The notes: generated by a model not told the origin, from the letters alone. Shown: positions 1 through 7,927, counted from the stretch's first letter. The stretch is 64,000 bases of DNA from Prevotella brunnea (GCF_008016795.1 NZ_SDIK01000022.1:1-64000); one strand, 5' to 3'. Translations and numbers: made by a program.

Positions 1-29
1 AGCTAAATCCGTATAAGACAAGATAATTC

Positions 30-177
30 ATTATTGCTGTCCGGTAAAATGTGTACTTTTGCCCATGTTATCTGAGTTGGGAAACAAAAGCAAAGATAAC
101 AAAAAGGGCTGATACCTCGTGAGAAGTGTCAGCCCTAATTCATAAAAAATGTGGGATGTTTAGCGGACAGTAATAAT
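30..177. repeat. MITE-like element or IS relic with 19-bp terminal inverted repeats
   Basis: Positions 30-48 and 159-177 are inverted repeats matching at 17 of 19 bases (core CTGTCCG / CGGACAG). They enclose about 110 bp with a strong hairpin at 105-136. A degraded second copy follows: the segment starting at 91 (CAAAGATAAC, A-run, GGGCT) recurs at 191, and the end TTTAGCGGACAGTA recurs as TTTATAGGACAGTA at about 220-233. No transposase frame is present. The arrangement looks like nested or duplicated ends of a small mobile element. No other gene is supported between 1 and 353. Confidence 0.45.
98..136 (-). terminator. Hairpin, terminator-like on the minus strand
   Basis: An 11-bp stem (105-115 with 126-136, core AGGGCTGA/TCAGCCCT) is followed on the minus strand by a T-run (plus-strand A-run 101-105). 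No T-run follows on the plus strand. No minus-strand gene is evident upstream, so it may belong to the mobile-element relic rather than to a working transcription unit. Confidence 0.45.
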
Positions 178-281
178 ATTTTTTCCGAAACAAAGATAAG
201 AAAAAGGGGCTTACACACTTTTATAGGACAGTACCATATGCTGATCGCTTTTATGGAATTGCTAAAAAAAACTATTGGGGA

Positions 282-313
282 TTTGTGGCATTGATAATAA
301 TTTCGTACTTTTG
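282..313 (+). promoter_or_regulatory. Bacteroidota-type promoter for the CD225/DUF2752/TM2 cassette
   Basis: TTTG at 282-285, a 20-nt spacer and TACTTTTG at 306-313 match the group's -33 TTTG and -7 TAnnTTTG consensus exactly. Transcription would begin near 320, giving a leader of about 35 nt before the ATG at 354. Confidence 0.75.
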
Positions 314-353
314 AACTCAACTTTTAAAACAATTGATTAATAAACCAAAGACT

Positions 354-671
354 ATGAATGAAAATTTTACCAATGATGGCATGGGACAGAATGGGAGTGC
401 AGGCAATGTAATGCCTCCGAAACCTAACAATAACCTGATATTTGCCATTTTTACAACTATTTGTTGTTGCTTGCCTTTGGGCATTTATGCGATTATCTTG
501 GCAAATAAGGTGAATACCTATTATATGACCAATCAGTACGAGTTGGCTGTGGCAACTGCCAATGACGTGAAGAAATGGTGCTGGATAGGAGTTATCATTT
601 CCGTGGTATGCAATTTAGCCTATTTCGGCATTTTTGGTTTTGGCTCTCTTGCGGATCTCCTTAATCAGTAA
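354..671 (+). CDS. CD225/dispanin-family small membrane protein
   Basis: Predicted 105-residue protein. A low-complexity Asn/Gly-rich N-terminus (1-27) is followed by a hydrophobic segment (about 28-50) with Cys-Cys-Cys-Leu-Pro-Leu-Gly, a short polar loop with NKVNTYY, and a second hydrophobic segment (about 76-97). This two-helix layout is the CD225/dispanin pattern, often annotated in bacteria as an interferon-induced transmembrane protein homologue. Bacterial members have no established function. The ATG at 354 is preferred over a TTG at 333 because it sits at a normal distance from the promoter at 282-313. It is followed after 3 nt by a DUF2752 gene and then a TM2 gene, so co-transcription is likely. 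Confidence 0.85.
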   Translation: MNENFTNDGMGQNGSAGNVMPPKPNNNLIFAIFTTICCCLPLGIYAIILANKVNTYYMTNQYELAVATANDVKKWCWIGVIISVVCNLAYFGIFGFGSLADLLNQ

Positions 672-674
672 GGG

Positions 675-1046
675 TTGAGAAAGATCGCCTTTTTGCTGTT
701 GGGGGCAATTGCAATTGGCAGCTTTTACTTTCTGTTAAATCCTGCTCAGTATCGGTTGTCCCCAAAGTGTCCCGTTAAGTTGCTAACGGGTTACAGCTGT
801 CCGGGTTGCGGAGCGCAGCGGTTTTTGCATGCTGCACTTCACGGCAATTTCGGAGAGGCTATCTCTTACAATTATTTCTTGTTGCTTGCACTGCCCTATT
901 TGCTGGTTTTGTGCTTGCTTTGGGTGCTACCCATAGGAAAATGGAAGTCAAAATGGGGCAGGATAGCGGAACACCGGTATGTTGTTTGGACCTATATCGT
1001 GATTTTTTTTGTTTGGTTGGTTGTACGTAACGTATTGCATATATAA
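675..1046 (+). CDS. DUF2752 domain membrane protein
   Basis: 123 residues starting at TTG, with no in-frame ATG downstream. It has three hydrophobic segments (about 4-21, 66-87, 102-120) and the DUF2752 signature CPGCGAQR at 42-49, with a further Cys at 32. The cysteine cluster beside the first membrane segment could bind metal or form disulfides, but no activity is established for the family. It begins 3 nt after the CD225 gene stop, which implies translational coupling. The TTG start is the least certain part of the call. Confidence 0.8.
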   Translation: MRKIAFLLLGAIAIGSFYFLLNPAQYRLSPKCPVKLLTGYSCPGCGAQRFLHAALHGNFGEAISYNYFLLLALPYLLVLCLLWVLPIGKWKSKWGRIAEHRYVVWTYIVIFFVWLVVRNVLHI

Positions 1047-1067
1047 AATTTCAAAAGCCTTACAACT

Positions 1068-1406
1068 ATGAACACAATTCAAGTGGAACAATTACTGGCA
1101 GTAAATGGCGGAAAAATCCCATTTGAGGCATGGGAACTTGTGAAACGCAGCTTGATGGAAATGGACCTCCACACGGCAAATCTACGATTTTCGATGATGA
1201 AAGATCCTACGATTTCCATCATCTTGTCGATTCTTTTGGGGCAATTGGGAATTGACAGATTCTACATCGGTGATATCGGATTGGGAGTTCTGAAACTGAT
1301 TACTTGTGGTGGTGCCGGTATATGGTGGATTGTTGACTTGTTCCTGATCATGAATGAGACCCGAGCGAAAAACCTCCGACTGTTGCAAACCGGATATTCA
1401 TATTAA
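1068..1406 (+). CDS. TM2 domain-containing protein
   Basis: 112 residues. A soluble N-terminal 45 residues precede a TM2 domain of two helices (about 48-66 and 70-95) with the typical LGQLGIDRFYIGD turn at 57-69 and a Gly-rich stretch before WWIVDLFLI. Third and last gene of the cassette that starts at 354, with a 21-nt gap from the DUF2752 gene. TM2 proteins are small polytopic proteins with no defined bacterial role. There is no terminator-like hairpin just downstream, but a new promoter at 1520 separates it from rpsU. Confidence 0.85.
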   Translation: MNTIQVEQLLAVNGGKIPFEAWELVKRSLMEMDLHTANLRFSMMKDPTISIILSILLGQLGIDRFYIGDIGLGVLKLITCGGAGIWWIVDLFLIMNETRAKNLRLLQTGYSY

Positions 1407-1519
1407 AAATAGGAGCTCACACTGGTTTGCGAGGATTCTCGCGAAAGGGACGTGCATCGTTGGAATCTTTCCACTACAACCTTTAAAACGTCGCGAAATT
1501 TGCATTTATCCGATAAATA

Positions 1520-1551
1520 TTTGGTAGTTAGGAAAATAAACTGTAATTTTG
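1520..1551 (+). promoter_or_regulatory. Promoter of the rpsU-xerC-hpf operon
   Basis: TTTG at 1520-1523, a 20-nt spacer and TAATTTTG at 1544-1551. This is an exact consensus match, with a leader of about 60 nt before rpsU. Confidence 0.75.
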
Positions 1552-1616
1552 CACCGCTAAAGTTGGCACATGCCACTTTGTAAATGTTTAACAATTAAAT
1601 AATTAAAACAAAAAGC

Positions 1617-1808
1617 ATGATTATTGTACCGGTAAAGGATGGTGAGAACATCGAAAGAGCTCTCAAAAAATTTAAGAGAAAGTTTGAAAAAACAGGTGTC
1701 GTAAAAGAACTTCGTTCACGTCAGCAGTTTGACAAACCTTCTGTTAAGAGGCGCTTGAAGATGGAACGCGCCATCTATGTACAGAAGCTTCGTGATGCGG
1801 AAGAATAA
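1617..1808 (+). CDS. rpsU: 30S ribosomal protein bS21
   Basis: 63 residues, normal length for bS21, with the basic repeat region (KKFKRKFEKTG, KRRLKMERA). Tyr54 is present. In Flavobacterium johnsoniae ribosomes bS21 Tyr54, with bS18 and bS6, holds the 3' end of 16S rRNA and hides the anti-Shine-Dalgarno sequence, so this protein fits a ribosome that mostly starts without Shine-Dalgarno pairing. The leader (A/T-rich, no GGAGG) gives no sign of Shine-Dalgarno-based autoregulation. First gene of an operon with xerC and hpf. Confidence 0.95.
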   Translation: MIIVPVKDGENIERALKKFKRKFEKTGVVKELRSRQQFDKPSVKRRLKMERAIYVQKLRDAEE

Positions 1809-1879
1809 AAAATCGCGTAGAATTTGGTAGTTCAAAATAATTTCCGTAAATTCGTTGCCAATAACCAATTATTCGTGAC

Positions 1880-2764
1880 GTGTTGAGGATTGAGGATTTC
1901 TTGAATTATTTATTGTTGGAGCGAAATAGTTCACTGTTGACGCTAAAGAGCTACAGTGGGGATTTGAAAGAGTTTCAGCTGTTTTTCAAGACTATCGAAA
2001 AATCCCTGACATGGGAAGTGATTGATTCGGATCTCGTTCGCGATTGGATAGAATCCATGATGGATAAAGGCATGAAAGCTACTTCCGTCAATAGGAAGCT
2101 GAGTGCTCTGAGAACATTCTATCGTTATGCCTTGAAAAGAAAACTGGTGCAAAACGATCCTACTTACGGCATACAAGGACCTAAACGGGAGAAACCCTTG
2201 CCACAGTTTCTTAAAGAGTCGGAAGTGAACGAACTACTCGACTCGAAGGAATGGACAGATGACTACAATAGCGTTCTCGCACGTACCATCATCCTGACAT
2301 TCTATACTACGGGGGTTCGCTTGGCGGAATTGGTCGGACTGGATGACAGTGATGTTGATTTTGACTTGCGAGAACTCAAAGTTACGGGGAAGAGAAACAA
2401 ACAGCGCATCATTCCTTTCGGCGACGAACTATACATGGCGCTTAAGGCGTATATGCGTAAACGAGATGAGGAGATTGACAAGAAATCGGCAGCCATATTC
2501 CTTTCGGAAAAAGGAAAACGCGTAGCAAGGTCACAGATTTACGCAATGGTTAGACAGAGCTTGTCGTCTGTCTCTACACTTCAAAAACGCAGTCCACACG
2601 TACTTCGACATACGTTTGCGACAGCCATGCTTAATCACGATGCCGGTTTGGAGAGTGTGAAAAAATTGTTGGGACATGAGCGATTGACGACCACCGAAAT
2701 CTATACGCATACAACGTTCGAGCAATTGAAAGAAGTCTATAAACATGCCCACCCACGGGCTTAA
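1880..2764 (+). CDS. xerC: Tyrosine recombinase XerC-like
   Basis: 294 residues, the usual length of Xer recombinases. The N-terminal SAM-like core-binding domain spans about 1-100 and the catalytic domain about 108-290. All six catalytic residues are visible: Arg147 (TGVRLAE), Lys171 (TGKRNKQR), His240 and Arg243 (HVLRH), His266 (LGHE) and nucleophile Tyr275 (EIYTH). It probably resolves chromosome dimers at dif with a XerD partner encoded elsewhere. It starts at GTG, 71 nt after rpsU. Its place between rpsU and hpf, with no phage genes or att-like repeats, argues for a housekeeping Xer rather than a mobile integrase. Confidence 0.9.
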   Translation: MLRIEDFLNYLLLERNSSLLTLKSYSGDLKEFQLFFKTIEKSLTWEVIDSDLVRDWIESMMDKGMKATSVNRKLSALRTFYRYALKRKLVQNDPTYGIQGPKREKPLPQFLKESEVNELLDSKEWTDDYNSVLARTIILTFYTTGVRLAELVGLDDSDVDFDLRELKVTGKRNKQRIIPFGDELYMALKAYMRKRDEEIDKKSAAIFLSEKGKRVARSQIYAMVRQSLSSVSTLQKRSPHVLRHTFATAMLNHDAGLESVKKLLGHERLTTTEIYTHTTFEQLKEVYKHAHPRA

Positions 2765-2787
2765 CCTTTCAAAAAAAGGAGGCAAAT

Positions 2788-3087
2788 ATGGAAATTAAAA
2801 TTCAAGCAATTCGTTTTGACACTACCGAGAAGTTGGAAGCCTTTATTATTAAAAAGGTAGAGAAGTTAGAAAGAACTTACGAGGAAATTCAGAAAGTTGA
2901 GGTGCAATTAAAGGTAGAGAAACCTGCGACAGCATTAAATAAAACAACCAGCCTTACGGTAACAGCTCCGGGAAGCCACTTATATGTGGAAAAGACCTGC
3001 GATACGTTCGAGGAAGGCGTTGATTTATGCTTGGACGCAATGAAGGTACAACTTACCAAGGTAAAAGAAAAACAAAGAAATTATTAA
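2788..3087 (+). CDS. hpf: Ribosome hibernation-promoting factor, short form
   Basis: 99 residues of the HPF/RaiA (YfiA) fold: an N-terminal strand (EIKIQAIRF), a basic helix (KLEAFIIKKVEKLERTY), and a final helix ending near residue 95. It lacks the C-terminal dimerisation domain of long HPF, so it is the short form, which binds the 30S decoding site in slow growth. It follows xerC by 23 nt and closes the rpsU operon. The upstream AAGGAGG at 2776-2782, 5 nt from ATG, is a full Shine-Dalgarno sequence, unusual among its neighbours. Confidence 0.92.
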   Translation: MEIKIQAIRFDTTEKLEAFIIKKVEKLERTYEEIQKVEVQLKVEKPATALNKTTSLTVTAPGSHLYVEKTCDTFEEGVDLCLDAMKVQLTKVKEKQRNY

Positions 3088-3103
3088 AAAAAATCCTTTT
3101 TTC

Positions 3104-3134
3104 TTGGAGGATAAAAAATAAAGCATTACCTTTG
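3104..3134 (+). promoter_or_regulatory. Promoter of the tRNA-tuf-secE-rpl-rpo unit
   Basis: TTG at 3104-3106, a 20-nt spacer and TACCTTTG at 3127-3134. Transcription would start around 3141, about 43 nt before tRNA-Thr(UGU). Confidence 0.75.
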
Positions 3135-3183
3135 CAGCCGTTTTACGACAAGTGGAAACGCAAGTGGCCGAGCGGCTGCAATT

Positions 3184-3260
3184 GCCTCTTTAGCTCAGTT
3201 GGCCAGAGCACGTGATTTGTAATCTCGGGGTCGTTGGTTCGAATCCGACAAGAGGCTCCA
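3184..3260 (+). tRNA. tRNA-Thr (anticodon UGU)
   Basis: The acceptor stem GCCTCTT pairs with AAGAGGC (3250-3256), the discriminator is U, and CCA is encoded at 3258-3260. The D arm GCTC/GAGC, T arm GTTGG/CCGAC and anticodon loop TTTGTAA (anticodon 3218-3220) are all clear. The anticodon stem CGTGA/TCTCG contains a central U-U mismatch. Confidence 0.95.
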
Positions 3261-3286
3261 CTACGAGAAAACAATATAGATGATAA

Positions 3287-3368
3287 GGGTAGTTTCCAGA
3301 GTGGCCAAATGGGGCAGACTGTAAATCTGCTGCTTCTTGCTTCGGTGGTTCGAATCCATCACTACCCA
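3287..3368 (+). tRNA. tRNA-Tyr (anticodon GUA)
   Basis: 82-nt class II tRNA. The acceptor stem GGGTAGT pairs with ACTACCC (3361-3367), discriminator A. The anticodon stem is GCAGA/TCTGC around CTGTAAA, anticodon 3321-3323. A variable arm (about 3331-3345) is present, as expected for bacterial tRNA-Tyr. CCA is not encoded. Confidence 0.95.
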
Positions 3369-3432
3369 CTCGATAAAAGAAACATCTAACCTTCGACTCC
3401 CAATATGGGCAAGAGATAGTTTAGATAAACAT

Positions 3433-3505
3433 GCGGAAATAGCTCAGTTGATAGAGCACTAGCCTTCCAAGCTGGGGGTCGCGGGTTTGAGCCCCGTTTT
3501 CCGCT
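3433..3505 (+). tRNA. tRNA-Gly (anticodon UCC)
   Basis: The acceptor stem GCGGAAA pairs with TTTCCGC (3498-3504), discriminator U. Anticodon stem CTAGC/GCTGG around loop CTTCCAA, anticodon 3466-3468. CCA is not encoded. Confidence 0.95.
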
Positions 3506-3514
3506 CACGGTTTT

Positions 3515-3586
<72 letters not shown>

Positions 3587-3657
3587 CTACAATCTTATCT
3601 TAGTAAAAGATAGAGAAAAACAAAGATAATTCATTTATATAAATAAAATAAAAAGCT

Positions 3658-4848
3658 ATGGCAAAAGAGACATTTCAGCGTACCAAACCGCACGTTAATA
3701 TTGGTACAATTGGTCACGTTGACCACGGTAAGACTACTTTGACAGCTGCCATCTCTAAGACTCTTCACGATAAGGGATTTGGTGGTGAAGATGCTAAGTC
3801 TTTCGATCAGATTGATAACGCTCCTGAAGAAAAAGAGCGTGGTATTACCATCAACTCTTCACACATTGAGTACGAAACGGAAAAGCGTCACTACGCGCAC
3901 GTAGATTGTCCGGGACACGCCGACTATGTAAAGAACATGGTTACTGGTGCTGCTCAGATGGATGGTGCCATTCTTGTAGTAGCTGCTACCGACGGTCCTA
4001 TGCCTCAAACTCGTGAGCACGTTCTGCTCGCTCGTCAGGTGAACGTACCTCGTTTGGTTGTGTTCTTGAACAAATGCGATATGGTTGAGGATGAGGAAAT
4101 GCTCGAGCTCGTTGAAATGGAAGTTCGTGAAATTCTTGACCAGTATGAGTTCGAGGAAGATACTCCTATCATTCGCGGTTCCGCTCTTGGTGCTTTGAAT
4201 GGCGTTGAGAAATGGACAGATAAGATCATGGAACTTATGAATACCGTTGATGAGTGGATTCAAGAACCTCCTCGTGCTACTGACAAACCGTTCTTGATGC
4301 CTATTGAAGACGTATTCTCTATCACGGGTCGTGGTACTGTTGCTACAGGTCGTATTGAAACAGGTGTTATCCACGTAGGTGATGAAGTAGAATTGCTCGG
4401 TCTCGGCGAAGATAAGAAATCCACTGTAACCGGCGTTGAGATGTTCCGTAAGATTTTGGACGAAGGTCAGGCAGGAGATAACGTAGGTTTGCTTCTCCGT
4501 GGTATTGACAAAGAAGAAATCAAACGTGGTATGGTTCTTTGCCATCCGGGTCAGATTAAGCCTTTCAAGAAATTCAAGGCATCTGTTTATATCTTGAAGA
4601 AAGAAGAGGGTGGTCGCCACACACCATTCGGTAACAAGTATCGTCCTCAATTCTATCTCCGTACCATGGATTGCACCGGTGAAATTACATTACCGGAAGG
4701 CGTTGAAATGGTTATGCCGGGTGATAACGTTGAAATCAAGGTTGAGCTTATCTATGCTGTTGCCTTGAACACAGGTCTGCGTTTCGCTATTCGTGAGGGT
4801 GGTCGTACGGTAGGTTCCGGTCAGATCACTGAAGTTTACGAAGACTAA
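3658..4848 (+). CDS. tuf: Elongation factor Tu
   Basis: 396 residues, standard EF-Tu length, three domains. GTPase motifs: GHVDHGKT at 19-26, RGITI at 61-65, DCPGH at 83-87 with the catalytic His87, and NKCD near 138. Delivers aminoacyl-tRNA to the ribosomal A site. It sits between two tRNA clusters upstream of secE, the usual Bacteroidales place, instead of beside fusA as in enterobacteria. Its codon use is strongly biased, as expected for a highly expressed gene. A perfect hairpin follows the stop. Confidence 0.98.
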   Translation: MAKETFQRTKPHVNIGTIGHVDHGKTTLTAAISKTLHDKGFGGEDAKSFDQIDNAPEEKERGITINSSHIEYETEKRHYAHVDCPGHADYVKNMVTGAAQMDGAILVVAATDGPMPQTREHVLLARQVNVPRLVVFLNKCDMVEDEEMLELVEMEVREILDQYEFEEDTPIIRGSALGALNGVEKWTDKIMELMNTVDEWIQEPPRATDKPFLMPIEDVFSITGRGTVATGRIETGVIHVGDEVELLGLGEDKKSTVTGVEMFRKILDEGQAGDNVGLLLRGIDKEEIKRGMVLCHPGQIKPFKKFKASVYILKKEEGGRHTPFGNKYRPQFYLRTMDCTGEITLPEGVEMVMPGDNVEIKVELIYAVALNTGLRFAIREGGRTVGSGQITEVYED

Positions 4849-4860
4849 TCACATACATCA

Positions 4861-4895
4861 TATATAGAGTTTCCAAAATATGGAAACTCTATATA
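4861..4895 (+). promoter_or_regulatory. Perfect 15-bp hairpin between tuf and tRNA-Trp
   Basis: 4861-4875 pairs perfectly with 4881-4895 around a 5-nt loop. The last stem base is the first base of tRNA-Trp. No T-run follows, so it is unlikely to be an ordinary intrinsic terminator. A tuf 3'-end stabiliser or an RNase cleavage guide for freeing the tRNA fits better. Confidence 0.6.
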
Positions 4896-4967
4896 CGGGT
4901 TTAGCTCAGTTGGTAGAGCACTGGTCTCCAAAACCAGGTGTCGAGGGTTCGAGTCCTTCAACCCGTG
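4895..4967 (+). tRNA. tRNA-Trp (anticodon CCA)
   Basis: The acceptor stem ACGGGTT pairs with AACCCGT (4960-4966), discriminator G. Anticodon stem CTGGT/ACCAG around CTCCAAA, anticodon 4928-4930. It lies between tuf and secE, a conserved arrangement. CCA is not encoded. Confidence 0.95.
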
Positions 4968-4982
4968 CTAAAGAAAGATAAT

Positions 4983-5174
4983 ATGTTTAAGAAGATAGTA
5001 AATTACTGCAAGACTTGCTACGACGAACTTGCGCATAAGACCACATGGCCTACACCTGCTGAACTTACACACACTGCAATGGTTGTATTATCTGCTTCCC
5101 TTGTCATTGCTTTGATTGTGTTCGTTTTTGATTTTATATCACAGCATGTGATGGATTTTGTCTATCCGGGTTAA
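4983..5174 (+). CDS. secE: Preprotein translocase subunit SecE
   Basis: 63 residues, the short single-helix form. The amphipathic segment and conserved [10 protein letters not shown] (19-28) are followed by one membrane helix (about 32-52). Clamps SecY in the SecYEG channel. A longer in-frame start at 4938 lies inside tRNA-Trp and is rejected; the ATG at 4983 is 15 nt past the tRNA. Followed by nusG with a 13-nt gap. Confidence 0.93.
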   Translation: MFKKIVNYCKTCYDELAHKTTWPTPAELTHTAMVVLSASLVIALIVFVFDFISQHVMDFVYPG

Positions 5175-5187
5175 AAGTTTAGGAAAA

Positions 5188-5733
5188 ATGGCTGAAACAG
5201 AAAAGAAATGGTATGTTCTTCGTGCTGTTAGTGGCAAGGAAGCAAAGGTGAAAGAATACATCGATGCTGAGTTGCGACAGAACAGCAAACTTGCGCAGTA
5301 TGTCTCAGAGGTTTTATTGCCCACCGAGACACACGCAACCATGCGCAATGGCAAACGTGTAGTTTCCGAGAAGTTAAGTCTTCCCGGCTATGTGCTTGTT
5401 CAAGCCATTATGAATTCGGAAGTTGCTTCCAAACTCCGGTATATGCCTAATGTACTTGGATTCTTGGGTGGAATGTCCGAACCTACTCCCGTTCGTCAGT
5501 CCGAGGTTAATCGCTTGCTGGGTAATGTGGAAGAATCCGAATTGGAAGATATTCAGAACATCCCATACGAAGTAGGCGAATCTGTGAAAGTTACCGACGG
5601 ACCTTTCAGTGGTTTCCATGGTATCATTGAAGAAGTGAACAATGAGAAACATAAGCTGAAGGTGATGGTGATGATTTTCGGACGTCAGAATCCTTTGGAG
5701 CTGAGTTTTATGCAAGTCGGAAAAGAAGATTAA
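5188..5733 (+). CDS. nusG: Transcription termination/antitermination factor NusG
   Basis: 181 residues. The NGN domain begins at once ([13 protein letters not shown]) and spans about 1-115. A C-terminal KOW domain spans about 125-181 ([19 protein letters not shown]). Binds RNA polymerase to reduce pausing and links it to Rho or S10. An in-frame start at 5158 overlaps the secE end and is not part of the conserved domain, so ATG 5188 is chosen, preceded by AGGAAAA. It follows secE, as in most bacteria. Confidence 0.95.
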   Translation: MAETEKKWYVLRAVSGKEAKVKEYIDAELRQNSKLAQYVSEVLLPTETHATMRNGKRVVSEKLSLPGYVLVQAIMNSEVASKLRYMPNVLGFLGGMSEPTPVRQSEVNRLLGNVEESELEDIQNIPYEVGESVKVTDGPFSGFHGIIEEVNNEKHKLKVMVMIFGRQNPLELSFMQVGKED

Positions 5734-5792
5734 AGTATTGTTACGAATACCTCTTCTTTTATAGTAATCAATTTTAAATATTAACAAAAGAA

Positions 5793-6233
5793 ATGGCTAA
5801 AGAAGTTGCTGGATTAATCAAATTACAGATTAAAGGTGGCGCTGCAAATCCTTCCCCTCCCGTAGGACCTGCACTGGGTTCCAAGGGTATTAATATCATG
5901 GGATTTTGCAAGGAGTTCAACGCCCGTACCCAGGATAAAGCTGGAAAAGTACTACCAGTTGTCATCACTTACTACACCGATAAGTCTTTCAGCTTTATAA
6001 TCAAGACTCCTCCCGCAGCGGTTCAGTTGCGCGAGGCAGCAAAGATTAAGAGCGGATCAGGCGAGCCTAACCGCAAGAAAGTCGCTTCCGTAACCTGGGA
6101 TCAGGTCAGAGCGATTGCAGAGGACAAGATGACAGACCTCAACTGCTTTACGGTTGAGAGTGCTATGAAACTTGTAGCCGGTACTGCACGTAGTATGGGT
6201 ATCACTGTAAAAGGTGACTTCCCTGGTAAATAA
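5793..6233 (+). CDS. rplK: 50S ribosomal protein uL11
   Basis: 146 residues, standard. The N-terminal domain has the Pro-rich [13 protein letters not shown] segment that contacts the thiostrepton-binding GTPase centre. The C-terminal RNA-binding domain (from about residue 70) ends with SMGITVKG. First of the rplK-rplA pair, 59 nt after nusG. Confidence 0.97.
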   Translation: MAKEVAGLIKLQIKGGAANPSPPVGPALGSKGINIMGFCKEFNARTQDKAGKVLPVVITYYTDKSFSFIIKTPPAAVQLREAAKIKSGSGEPNRKKVASVTWDQVRAIAEDKMTDLNCFTVESAMKLVAGTARSMGITVKGDFPGK

Positions 6234-6254
6234 TTTTAAACTTCAAAAGTAGAA

Positions 6255-6947
6255 ATGAGTAAACTGACAAAAAATCAGAAATCAGTAGCTGAGAAGGTTG
6301 AAACAGGGAAGGCATACACTTTGGAAGAGGCTTCAAAATTGGTAAAAGAAATTACCACTACTAAGTTTGATGCTTCTCTCGATATTGATATCCGTCTTGG
6401 CGTGGATCCTCGCAAAGCTAACCAAATGGTTCGCGGCGTGGTAACATTGCCTAACGGAACGGGAAAAGTAACGCGTGTGCTCTGTCTCTGTACTCCTGAT
6501 CAGGAGGCTGCCGCTAAGGAAGCCGGTGCTGATTATGTTGGTCTTGATGAATATATTGACAAGATCAAGGGCGGATGGACAGATGTTGATGTTATCATTA
6601 CGATGCCGTCTTGCATGGGTAAGGTAGGTCCTTTAGGACGTGTGCTCGGACCTCGCGGTTTGATGCCTAACCCGAAGAGCGGTACTGTGACTATGGATGT
6701 TGCTAAAGCAGTTAAGGATGTTAAATCAGGTAAAATTGACTTCAAGGTTGATAAGGCGGGAATTATCCACACATCAATTGGTAAGGTTAGCATGACACCT
6801 GAACAGATTTATGGTAACGCGAAAGAATTTATTTCAACCGTTATCAAGTTGAAGCCTGCTGCTGCTAAAGGTACATATATTAAGAGTATCTTTATTTCAA
6901 GCACAATGAGTAAGGGTATCAAGATTGATCCTAAATCAGCTGAGTAA
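6255..6947 (+). CDS. rplA: 50S ribosomal protein uL1
   Basis: 230 residues. Two-domain uL1 with the conserved [21 protein letters not shown] hinge region near 118-138. Forms the L1 stalk over the E site. In E. coli L1 represses its own mRNA near rplK; no comparable site was identified here. It follows rplK by 21 nt and is followed by rplJ after 18 nt. Confidence 0.97.
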   Translation: MSKLTKNQKSVAEKVETGKAYTLEEASKLVKEITTTKFDASLDIDIRLGVDPRKANQMVRGVVTLPNGTGKVTRVLCLCTPDQEAAAKEAGADYVGLDEYIDKIKGGWTDVDVIITMPSCMGKVGPLGRVLGPRGLMPNPKSGTVTMDVAKAVKDVKSGKIDFKVDKAGIIHTSIGKVSMTPEQIYGNAKEFISTVIKLKPAAAKGTYIKSIFISSTMSKGIKIDPKSAE

Positions 6948-6965
6948 CTCTAAAAGTTTTGTAAG

Positions 6966-7484
6966 ATGAAAAAAGAAGTAAAAGATACGATTATCACTGA
7001 ACTCGGTGAGAAGCTGAAAGAATATCCTCATTTTTATCTTGTAGATGTTACAGGGTTAAATGCTGAGGCTACCAGTGCTCTCCGTCGAAAGTGCTTCAAG
7101 AGTGAGATAAAAATGGTTGTTGTGAAGAACAAACTTCTTCACAAGGCATTTGAGGCTTCGGATGTTGATTATGAACCTCTGTATGGTTCTTTGACAGGTA
7201 ACACTGCTGTGATGTTTGCACAAACAGCAAATGTTCCCGCAAAACTCCTAAAAGATTATAAGAAGGAAGGAATTCCAGCTCTAAAGGCAGCTTATGCTGA
7301 AGAGACAATCTTTGTGGGGGCAGATAAGCTCGAAGAACTTGCAGCTCTCAAGAGCAAGAATGAACTCATTGGCGACGTTGTGGCATTGCTGCAATCTCCT
7401 GCGAAGAACGTTCTTTCAGCTCTACAATCAGGCGCAACCACCATTCATGGTGTGCTTAAGACTTTAGGCGAGCGTCCGGAATAA
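6966..7484 (+). CDS. rplJ: 50S ribosomal protein uL10
   Basis: 172 residues. The N-terminal RNA-binding domain is followed by a C-terminal helix (ALKSKNELIGDVVALLQSPAKNVLSALQSG) that anchors L7/L12 dimers. Only 18 nt separate it from rplA, so the long rplJ leader that binds L10-L12 in E. coli has no room here. Feedback control must act elsewhere, if at all. Confidence 0.97.
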   Translation: MKKEVKDTIITELGEKLKEYPHFYLVDVTGLNAEATSALRRKCFKSEIKMVVVKNKLLHKAFEASDVDYEPLYGSLTGNTAVMFAQTANVPAKLLKDYKKEGIPALKAAYAEETIFVGADKLEELAALKSKNELIGDVVALLQSPAKNVLSALQSGATTIHGVLKTLGERPE

Positions 7485-7543
7485 TCTTAATAAAGTCATT
7501 AGTTACAGTTTTTTAAAGATAAAAATTAAAATTTAGAATAAAA

Positions 7544-7927
7544 ATGGCAGACGTAAAAGCTATTGCAGAAGAGTTAGTAAATCTTACTGTTAAAGAAGTA
7601 AATGAGTTGGCAACAGTCCTGAAGGACGAGTATGGTATCGAGCCTGCTGCTGCAGCTGTTGCAGTTGCTGGTCCCGCAGCCGGTGCAGCCGGTGCCGCTG
7701 ATGCTGCTGCTGAGAAGACAGAGTTTGACGTTGTTCTCACTGAAGCAGGTGCAAGCAAACTGAAGGTAGTTAAGGCTGTTAAAGAGGCTTGCGGTCTCGG
7801 CTTGAAAGAGGCGAAAGACCTCGTTGATGGTGCTCCTTCTACATTGAAGGAAGGCTTGTCTAAGGACGAAGCTGAGAACTTGAAGAAAGCTATCGAGGCA
7901 GAAGGTGCTAAGGTAGAATTGAAGTAA
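7544..7927 (+). CDS. rplL: 50S ribosomal protein bL12 (L7/L12)
   Basis: 127 residues. Helical N-terminal dimerisation domain, an Ala/Gly-rich hinge (about 36-56: [19 protein letters not shown]), and a C-terminal factor-binding domain with [15 protein letters not shown]. Present in several copies per ribosome, which recruit EF-Tu and EF-G. Followed by an attenuator-like hairpin before rpoB. Confidence 0.97.
   Translation: MADVKAIAEELVNLTVKEVNELATVLKDEYGIEPAAAAVAVAGPAAGAAGAADAAAEKTEFDVVLTEAGASKLKVVKAVKEACGLGLKEAKDLVDGAPSTLKEGLSKDEAENLKKAIEAEGAKVELK

Noticed and set aside
135-320. 61-residue frame on the minus strand near the left edge
   Set aside because: It overlaps the inverted repeat and the consensus promoter for the CD225 gene, has no family features and no leader signal.
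806-1030. 74-residue frame inside the DUF2752 gene
   Set aside because: It is an alternative frame of the DUF2752 coding region, which carries the CPGCG family signature.
1880-2764. Integrase of a mobile element with the tRNA cluster as attachment site
   Set aside because: No phage or conjugative genes and no tRNA-derived direct repeat nearby. The rpsU-xerC-hpf order is conserved in the group and fits housekeeping Xer.
3859-4650. 263-residue frame antisense to tuf
   Set aside because: Long antisense frames are expected opposite strongly codon-biased genes. tuf is certain and the antisense frame has no signal or family features.
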